Positions 58,875 through 64,000 of a DNA stretch of 64,000 nucleotides are shown piece by piece (positions within the stretch are counted from its first letter, which is position 1; each line of letters begins with the position of its first letter). Origin of the DNA: Klebsiella sp. WP3-W18-ESBL-02 (lineage in GTDB: Bacteria; Pseudomonadota; Gammaproteobacteria; Enterobacterales; Enterobacteriaceae). The stretch spans positions 558,001 through 622,000 of the forward strand of contig NZ_AP021972.1 in the NCBI RefSeq assembly GCF_014168815.1, read 5' to 3'. The notes beneath the pieces were generated by a model. It was given only the letters and a program-made list of their open reading frames with translations. It made no database searches and had not been told where the DNA came from. The position numbers and the translations under genes are program-made.

Positions 58875-61565
58875 ATGACAGATGTAACCGTAAAAACGCT
58901 GGCCGCAGAGATACAGACCTCGGTGGATCGCCTGGTACAGCAATTTGCTGATGCGGGTATCCCGAAGTCTGCAGATGACTCTGTGTCCGCACAAGAGAAG
59001 CAAACCTTACTGGCGCACCTGAACCGCGAAAACGGTTCTGCGCCGGATAAGTTGACTTTGCAGCGCAAAACGCGCAGTACTCTCAACATTCCAGGTACCG
59101 GTGGAAAAAGCAAATCGGTACAAATCGAAGTCCGCAAGACACGCACCTTTGTGAAACGCGATCCGCAAGAGGCTGAACGCCTGGCCGCGGAAGAGCAGGC
59201 GCAGCGTGAAGCGGAAGAGCAAGCCCGTCGTGAAGCTGAAGAAGCAGCTAAACGCGAGGCGCAACAAAAAGCTGAACGTGAGGCCGCAGAAAAAGCTAAT
59301 CGTGAAGCCGCTGATAAAGCGAAACGTGAAGCTGCGGAAAAAGACAAAGTGAGCAATCAACAGACCGACGATATGACCAAAACCGCCCAGGCTGAAAAAG
59401 CCCGCCGTGAAAATGAAGCTGCCGAGCTGAAGCGTAAAGCGGAAGAAGAAGCCCGCCGTAAGCTGGAAGAAGAAGCTCGCCGCGTGGCTGAAGAAGCGCG
59501 CCGTATGGCAGAAGAAAACGAGAAGAACGGTGTGAATACCGCTGAGCCAACTGAAGACACCAGCGATTATCACGTCACCACTTCTCAGCACGCACGCCAG
59601 GCTGAAGACGAAAACGACCGTGAAGTCGAAGGTGGTCGTGGTCGTGGCCGTAATACGAAAGCCGCCCGCCCGGCGAAAAAAGGCAACAAACACGCCGAAT
59701 CCAAAGCCGATCGTGAAGAAGCGCGCGCCGCTGTTCGCGGGGGTAAAGGCGGCAAGCAGCGTAAAGGTTCCGCACTGCAGCAGGGCTTCCAGAAGCCAGC
59801 TCAGGCCGTTAACCGTGACGTTGTGATTGGCGAAACCATCACCGTTGGCGAACTGGCTAACAAGATGGCGGTGAAAGGTTCTCAGGTCATCAAAGCGATG
59901 ATGAAGCTGGGCGCCATGGCCACCATCAACCAGGTCATCGACCAGGAAACCGCACAGCTGGTTGCCGAAGAGATGGGCCACAAAGTTATCCTGCGTCGTG
60001 AAAACGAGCTGGAAGAAGCGGTAATGAGCGACCGTGACACCGGCGCTGCGGCTGAACCGCGCGCACCGGTTGTGACCATCATGGGTCACGTTGACCACGG
60101 TAAAACCTCTCTGCTGGATTACATTCGTTCCACGAAAGTGGCCTCTGGCGAAGCGGGCGGCATTACCCAGCACATCGGTGCATACCACGTTGAAACCGAC
60201 AACGGTATGATCACCTTCCTGGACACCCCGGGTCACGCCGCGTTTACCTCAATGCGTGCTCGTGGTGCGCAGGCAACGGATATCGTTGTTCTGGTTGTCG
60301 CAGCAGACGATGGCGTGATGCCGCAGACTATCGAAGCAATCCAGCACGCGAAAGCGGCGGGTGTGCCGGTTGTGGTTGCAGTGAACAAAATCGATAAGCC
60401 AGAAGCGGATCCGGATCGCGTTAAAAACGAACTGTCCCAGTACGGCATCCTGCCGGAAGAGTGGGGCGGTGAAAGCCAGTTCGTTCACGTATCTGCGAAA
60501 GCCGGTACCGGTATCGACGAGCTGCTGGACGCTATCCTGCTGCAGGCTGAAGTTCTGGAGCTGAAAGCGGTCCGTAAAGGCATGGCGAGCGGCGCGGTTA
60601 TCGAATCCTTCCTGGATAAAGGTCGTGGTCCGGTTGCTACCGTACTGGTTCGTGAAGGTACGCTGCACAAGGGCGATATCGTTCTGTGTGGCTTCGAATA
60701 CGGTCGCGTTCGTGCAATGCGTAACGAACTGGGTCAGGAAGTCCTGGAAGCAGGTCCGTCTATTCCGGTGGAAATCCTCGGCCTGTCCGGCGTTCCGGCT
60801 GCGGGTGACGAAGTGACCGTCGTTCGTGACGAGAAGAAAGCCCGTGAAGTTGCGCTGTATCGTCAGGGCAAATTCCGTGAAGTTAAACTGGCTCGTCAGC
60901 AGAAATCTAAACTCGAGAACATGTTCGCCAACATGACCGAAGGCGAAGTTCACGAAGTGAACATCGTCCTGAAGGCCGACGTTCAGGGTTCTGTGGAAGC
61001 GATCTCCGACTCCTTGCTGAAACTGTCTACCGACGAAGTGAAAGTGAAGATCATCGGTTCTGGCGTAGGTGGTATCACCGAAACCGACGCAACCCTGGCG
61101 GCGGCATCCAACGCGATTCTGGTTGGCTTCAACGTCCGTGCTGATGCCTCTGCACGTAAAGTGATCGAAGCGGAAAGCCTGGATCTGCGCTACTACTCCG
61201 TCATCTATAACCTGATCGACGAAGTGAAAGCGGCGATGAGCGGCATGCTGTCTCCGGAACTGAAACAGCAGATCATCGGTCTGGCTGAAGTTCGTGATGT
61301 GTTTAAATCACCGAAATTCGGTGCGATCGCGGGCTGTATGGTTACCGAAGGCACCATCAAACGTCACAACCCGATCCGCGTTCTGCGTGACAACGTGGTT
61401 ATCTACGAAGGCGAGCTGGAATCCCTGCGCCGCTTCAAAGATGACGTCAACGAAGTCCGTAACGGCATGGAATGTGGTATCGGCGTGAAGAACTACAACG
61501 ACGTTCGCGTTGGCGATATGATCGAAGTGTTCGAAATCATCGAGATCCAACGTACCATCGCTTAA
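58875..61565 (+). CDS. infB: Translation initiation factor IF-2
   Basis: IF-2 is the GTPase that brings fMet-tRNA to the 30S subunit and promotes 50S joining. The full form has 896 residues (890 in E. coli). The N-terminal IF2_N domain (1-50) is followed by a long charged helix of A, E, K and R repeats (about 95-215), a basic region, a second IF2_N-like domain, the G domain with G1 GHVDHGKT at 404-411, G3 DTPGH and G4 NKID, then the C-terminal fMet-binding domains. An internal GTG start (59349) gives the shorter IF2-beta form. Confidence 0.98.
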   Translation: MTDVTVKTLAAEIQTSVDRLVQQFADAGIPKSADDSVSAQEKQTLLAHLNRENGSAPDKLTLQRKTRSTLNIPGTGGKSKSVQIEVRKTRTFVKRDPQEAERLAAEEQAQREAEEQARREAEEAAKREAQQKAEREAAEKANREAADKAKREAAEKDKVSNQQTDDMTKTAQAEKARRENEAAELKRKAEEEARRKLEEEARRVAEEARRMAEENEKNGVNTAEPTEDTSDYHVTTSQHARQAEDENDREVEGGRGRGRNTKAARPAKKGNKHAESKADREEARAAVRGGKGGKQRKGSALQQGFQKPAQAVNRDVVIGETITVGELANKMAVKGSQVIKAMMKLGAMATINQVIDQETAQLVAEEMGHKVILRRENELEEAVMSDRDTGAAAEPRAPVVTIMGHVDHGKTSLLDYIRSTKVASGEAGGITQHIGAYHVETDNGMITFLDTPGHAAFTSMRARGAQATDIVVLVVAADDGVMPQTIEAIQHAKAAGVPVVVAVNKIDKPEADPDRVKNELSQYGILPEEWGGESQFVHVSAKAGTGIDELLDAILLQAEVLELKAVRKGMASGAVIESFLDKGRGPVATVLVREGTLHKGDIVLCGFEYGRVRAMRNELGQEVLEAGPSIPVEILGLSGVPAAGDEVTVVRDEKKAREVALYRQGKFREVKLARQQKSKLENMFANMTEGEVHEVNIVLKADVQGSVEAISDSLLKLSTDEVKVKIIGSGVGGITETDATLAAASNAILVGFNVRADASARKVIEAESLDLRYYSVIYNLIDEVKAAMSGMLSPELKQQIIGLAEVRDVFKSPKFGAIAGCMVTEGTIKRHNPIRVLRDNVVIYEGELESLRRFKDDVNEVRNGMECGIGVKNYNDVRVGDMIEVFEIIEIQRTIA
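59349..59351 (+). promoter_or_regulatory. infB: Internal GTG start of IF-2 beta
   Basis: Codon 159 is GTG in KVSNQQTDDMTK, which is the E. coli IF2-2 (beta) start region (Val158). An in-frame ATG at 59373 (codon 167) corresponds to the third form. Both are preserved, so the isoform pattern is probably kept. Confidence 0.7.
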
Positions 61566-61586
61566 TCTTCGTTAAGATTGCCGATT

Positions 61587-61616
61587 GTAGGCCGGGTAAG
61601 CGAAGCGCCACCCGGC
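61587..61616. repeat. REP element between infB and rbfA
   Basis: A single palindromic unit (GTAGGCCGGGTAAGCGAAGC to CCACCCGGC) begins 22 bp after the infB stop, inside the operon. Confidence 0.82.
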
Positions 61617-61625
61617 ATGAATTTC

Positions 61626-61650
61626 AAAAGGGGCTGATAGCCCCTTTTTT
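61626..61650 (+). terminator. Internal terminator-like hairpin before rbfA
   Basis: AAAGGGGCT (61627-61635) pairs with AGCCCCTTT (61639-61647) and is followed by TTT. It would cut rbfA-truB expression unless antiterminated, or it may set the ratio within the operon. NusA made from the same message could affect it. Confidence 0.75.
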
Positions 61651-61666
61651 GTCTGGAGAATTTATT

Positions 61667-62068
61667 ATGGCGAAAGAATTTGGTCGCCCGCAGCGCGTGG
61701 CCCAGGAGATGCAAAAAGAGATCGCAATCATCCTGCAGCGCGAAATTAAAGACCCGCGTCTGGGCATGATGACCACCGTTTCTGGCGTTGAAATGTCCCG
61801 CGACCTGGCCTATGCCAAAGTATTTGTCACCTTCCTGAACGATCAGGATGAAGCCGCGGTGAAAGCGGGCATCAAAGCGCTGCAGGAAGCCTCTGGCTTT
61901 ATTCGCTCGCTGCTGGGCAAAGCCATGCGCCTGCGTATCGTGCCGGAACTGACCTTCTTCTACGACAACTCGTTGGTTGAAGGTATGCGCATGTCCAACC
62001 TGGTGACCAACGTGGTGAAGCATGACGAAGAGCGTCGTGTTAACCCGGACGACAGCAAGGAGGACTGA
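61667..62068 (+). CDS. rbfA: 30S ribosome-binding factor RbfA
   Basis: RbfA is a cold-shock protein that binds immature 30S subunits near helix 1 of 16S rRNA. The ATG at 61667, with a GGAG ribosome binding site, gives 133 residues, the E. coli length (MAKEFGRPQRVAQEM). The KH-like domain includes RDLAYAKVFVTFL and RIVPELTFFYD. Longer upstream frames cross the hairpin and are not conserved. Its TGA overlaps the truB ATG (TGATG). Confidence 0.97.
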   Translation: MAKEFGRPQRVAQEMQKEIAIILQREIKDPRLGMMTTVSGVEMSRDLAYAKVFVTFLNDQDEAAVKAGIKALQEASGFIRSLLGKAMRLRIVPELTFFYDNSLVEGMRMSNLVTNVVKHDEERRVNPDDSKED

Positions 62069-63012
62069 TGAGTCGTCCTCGTCGTCGCGGCCGTGACATT
62101 CACGGCGTGCTGTTGCTGGATAAACCGCAGGGTGCGTCCAGCAATGATGTGCTGCAAAAGGTGAAGCGTATTTATAACGCCAACCGCGCCGGGCATACCG
62201 GCGCGCTGGATCCGCTGGCAACCGGTATGCTGCCGATTTGCCTCGGTGAAGCCACCAAGTTTTCCCAGTATCTGCTGGACTCCGATAAACGCTATCGGGT
62301 GATTGCGCGTTTAGGCCAGCGTACCGATACCTCGGATGCCGATGGGCAGATCGTGGAAGAGCGTCCGGTGACCTTTAGCGAGGCGCAGCTGGCCGATGCG
62401 CTGGAAAGCTTCCGTGGCGATACGCAGCAGGTGCCGTCGATGTACTCGGCGCTGAAGTACCAGGGCAAAAAGCTCTACGAATACGCGCGTCAGGGTATCG
62501 AAGTGCCGCGCGAAGCGCGCCCGATTACCGTCTACGAACTGCTGTTTATTCGCCATGAAGGTCACGAGCTGGAGCTGGAAATTCACTGCTCTAAAGGCAC
62601 CTATATTCGTACCATTATTGACGATCTGGGTGAGAAGCTCGGCTGCGGCGCGCACGTGATTTTCCTGCGTCGCCTGGCGGTCAGCAAATACCCGGTCGAA
62701 CGTATGGTGACGCTGGAGCATTTGCGCGAGCTGGTTGAACAGGCCGAGCAGCAGGGGATCCCGGCTGCGGAGCTACTCGATCCGTTACTGATGCCGATGG
62801 ACAGTCCCGCTTCGGACTATCCGATTGTGAATATTCCTTTAACGTCATCGGTTTACTTTAAAAATGGTAACCCGGTACGGACCTCCGGCGCACCGCTGGA
62901 AGGGCTGGTGCGCGTGACGGAAGGCGAAGAAGGCAAATTCCTCGGAATGGGTGAAATCGATGATGAAGGCCGCGTGGCTCCGCGCCGTCTGGTGGTCGAA
63001 TACACCGAGTAA
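62068..63012 (+). CDS. truB: tRNA pseudouridine(55) synthase TruB
   Basis: TruB makes pseudouridine 55 in the T loop of tRNAs and also acts as a tRNA chaperone. The 314 residues equal E. coli. The catalytic Asp48 is in HTGALDPLATGMLP, and a C-terminal PUA-like domain begins near 250. The start overlaps the rbfA stop by one base. rpsO follows after 152 bp with its own promoter. Confidence 0.98.
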   Translation: MSRPRRRGRDIHGVLLLDKPQGASSNDVLQKVKRIYNANRAGHTGALDPLATGMLPICLGEATKFSQYLLDSDKRYRVIARLGQRTDTSDADGQIVEERPVTFSEAQLADALESFRGDTQQVPSMYSALKYQGKKLYEYARQGIEVPREARPITVYELLFIRHEGHELELEIHCSKGTYIRTIIDDLGEKLGCGAHVIFLRRLAVSKYPVERMVTLEHLRELVEQAEQQGIPAAELLDPLLMPMDSPASDYPIVNIPLTSSVYFKNGNPVRTSGAPLEGLVRVTEGEEGKFLGMGEIDDEGRVAPRRLVVEYTE

Positions 63013-63027
63013 GTCAGATTGTGTGGC

Positions 63028-63056
63028 TTGCGATAACAGAGCGCTGCGGGTAGAAT
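63028..63056 (+). promoter_or_regulatory. rpsO promoter
   Basis: TTGCGA (63028-63033), 17 bp and TAGAAT (63051-63056) form the rpsO P1-type promoter about 110 bp before the gene. The leader to 63164 would hold the S15 pseudoknot operator known from E. coli; I did not fold it. Confidence 0.7.
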
Positions 63057-63164
63057 GTCGCGGCTTAACGTCTGCTTAATTGTTTAACAATTGGCAAGCG
63101 TTATCTCAGGGGCTGCTGAATTAGAGATCGGCACCCTTTCTTTCTTTTAAATTTGGAGTTCAAA

Positions 63165-63434
63165 ATGTCTCTAAGCGTTGAAGCTAAAGCACAAATCGTT
63201 TCTGAGTTCGGTCGTGGCGCGAACGACAGCGGTTCCACCGAAGTTCAGGTTGCACTGCTGACTGCACAGATCAACCACCTGCAGGGTCACTTTGCAGAGC
63301 ACAAAAAAGATCACCACAGCCGTCGTGGTCTGCTGCGCATGGTTTCTCAGCGTCGTAAGCTGCTGGACTACCTGAAACGTAAAGATGTTGCACGCTACAC
63401 CGCGCTGATCGAGCGTCTGGGTCTGCGTCGCTAA
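63165..63434 (+). CDS. rpsO: 30S ribosomal protein S15
   Basis: S15 is a primary 16S rRNA binding protein that also represses its own translation. The ATG at 63165, with TTGGAG upstream, gives 89 residues, the E. coli length. The conserved HFAEHKKDHHSRRGLL segment with the rRNA-binding residues is intact. An upstream in-frame start four codons earlier lacks a site. Confidence 0.98.
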   Translation: MSLSVEAKAQIVSEFGRGANDSGSTEVQVALLTAQINHLQGHFAEHKKDHHSRRGLLRMVSQRRKLLDYLKRKDVARYTALIERLGLRR

Positions 63435-63450
63435 CTCTAGCGAGTTTCAG

Positions 63451-63478
63451 AAAGAGGGGCCTTTATGGCCCCTTTTTT
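63451..63478 (+). terminator. rpsO terminator (t1)
   Basis: AGGGGCC (63455-63461) pairs with GGCCCCT (63467-63472 and flank) and is followed by TTTTT. In E. coli this t1 hairpin is partly read through into pnp. Confidence 0.92.
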
Positions 63479-63791
63479 CCACCGGACGACCGCTATTTAT
63501 CAGAAAGAGTACCCGTCAAAACGCTGCCTGGTGTTGTGGTAATCTCGTTTGTCTGCAATGCGTTTAGACAAAATTGAGCTGAAATTACCAACACAGCAGT
63601 ATTTTGAAAGATAGCGGGTATAATGTATTGTTGTTGTACATATTCTTCATTGCAGAGGTTCGCGCGGCTAATGAGAGGCTTTACCCGCATCGGGTTAGGG
63701 TTGTCATTAGTCGCGAGGATGCAAAGAAGATCGGTTTCATTGGCCGGCACGCCACAGGGTGTGCCGCCGTTCATTAAGAAAGGATAGAATT
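63479..63791 (+). promoter_or_regulatory. pnp promoter and leader with RNase III-type hairpin
   Basis: TATAAT at 63619-63624 is the likely pnp -10, with a weak -35. The leader then forms a 12-bp stem, CGCGGCTAATGA at 63663-63674 with TCATTAGTCGCG at 63704-63715, enclosing a small ACCCG/CGGGT hairpin; this matches the E. coli pnp leader, where RNase III cuts and PNPase degrades the rest to repress itself. A further GGCAC/GTGCC stem lies at 63746-63765. E. coli also has the antisense small RNA SraG here, which I cannot confirm. Confidence 0.75.
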
Positions 63792-64000
63792 TTGCTTAAT
63801 CCGATCGTTCGTAAGTTCCAGTACGGTCAGCATACCGTTACGCTGGAAACCGGCATGATGGCACGTCAGGCGACTGCCGCTGTTATGGTTAGCATGGATG
63901 ACACTGCGGTATTCGTTACCGTTGTGGGTCAGAAAAAAGCGAAACCAGGCCAGGACTTCTTCCCGCTGACCGTTAACTATCAGGAGCGTACCTACGCTGC
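63792..64000 (+). CDS. pnp: Polyribonucleotide nucleotidyltransferase (PNPase), N-terminal part
   Basis: PNPase is a phosphorolytic 3'-5' exoribonuclease of the degradosome. The TTG at 63792 begins LNPIVRKFQYGQHTVTLETG, the E. coli N-terminus, which also uses TTG. An AAAGGATAG ribosome binding site precedes it. Only 69 codons of about 711 are in the window; these cover the start of the first RNase PH-like domain. The leader above suggests normal autocontrol. Confidence 0.95.
   Translation, partial: MLNPIVRKFQYGQHTVTLETGMMARQATAAVMVSMDDTAVFVTVVGQKKAKPGQDFFPLTVNYQERTYA

Overview
The window is a 64 kb piece of an Enterobacteriaceae chromosome, close to Enterobacter, Citrobacter, Salmonella and Escherichia. 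Nearly every protein matches its E. coli K-12 counterpart in length and motifs, and gene order follows the K-12 argR-mdh to pnp region, with nusA at about 500 codons. REP-type palindromes between genes fit this family. Enterobacter or a near relative is my guess; the species cannot be settled from this sequence alone. I see no prophage, insertion sequence, rRNA operon or CRISPR array.

Layout. 1-4.8 kb: the end of aaeX, the aaeAB efflux pump, an accessory GabD-like aldehyde dehydrogenase behind a sigma-S-type promoter, and the barstar-like yhcO. 4.8-12.3 kb: two tandem yhcN-type small secreted proteins, argR, mdh, the periplasmic proteases degS and degQ, and the division genes zapG and zapE. 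12.5-14.9 kb: rplM-rpsI and sspA-sspB. 14.9-22.6 kb: a lone YhcG/DUF1016 nuclease gene, then gltBD for glutamate synthase. 22.6-27.2 kb: yhcC, arcB, mtgA. 27.2-35.1 kb, minus strand: yrbG-kdsD-kdsC-lptC-lptA-lptB-rpoN-hpf-ptsN-rapZ-npr, joining Kdo synthesis, LPS export, sigma-54, ribosome hibernation and the nitrogen PTS. 35.3-40.2 kb: mlaFEDCB phospholipid transport, ibaG, murA. 40.2-44.7 kb: sfsB and ispB (minus), then rplU-rpmA-yhbE-obgE. 44.9-53.2 kb: dacB, greA with its leader RNA, yhbY, rlmE-ftsH, folP-glmM, secG, tRNA-Leu(GAG). 53.3-56.3 kb: an accessory AhpD-like gene with a divergent AraC-type regulator, then argG under ARG boxes. 56.5-64 kb: tRNA-fMet, rimP-nusA-infB-rbfA-truB-rpsO and the start of pnp.

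Most genes serve core functions: envelope building (LPS, peptidoglycan, Mla, Sec), translation and its quality control, transcription elongation and nitrogen or arginine metabolism. Differences from the K-12 arrangement are small: the aldehyde dehydrogenase insertion, an extra yhcN paralogue, YhcG without the nan sialic acid genes beside it, no elbB between arcB and mtgA, and the AhpD/AraC pair where K-12 has yhbX. I found no clear novel multi-gene system. The most testable new observations are an exact 8-bp direct repeat spaced 21 bp in the AraC/AhpD intergenic region, a full sigma-S -10 match before the aldehyde dehydrogenase, a perfect 31-bp palindrome just upstream of the ptsN ribosome binding site, and a near-exact copy of the tRNA-Leu 3' end about 3.3 kb beyond the intact gene.
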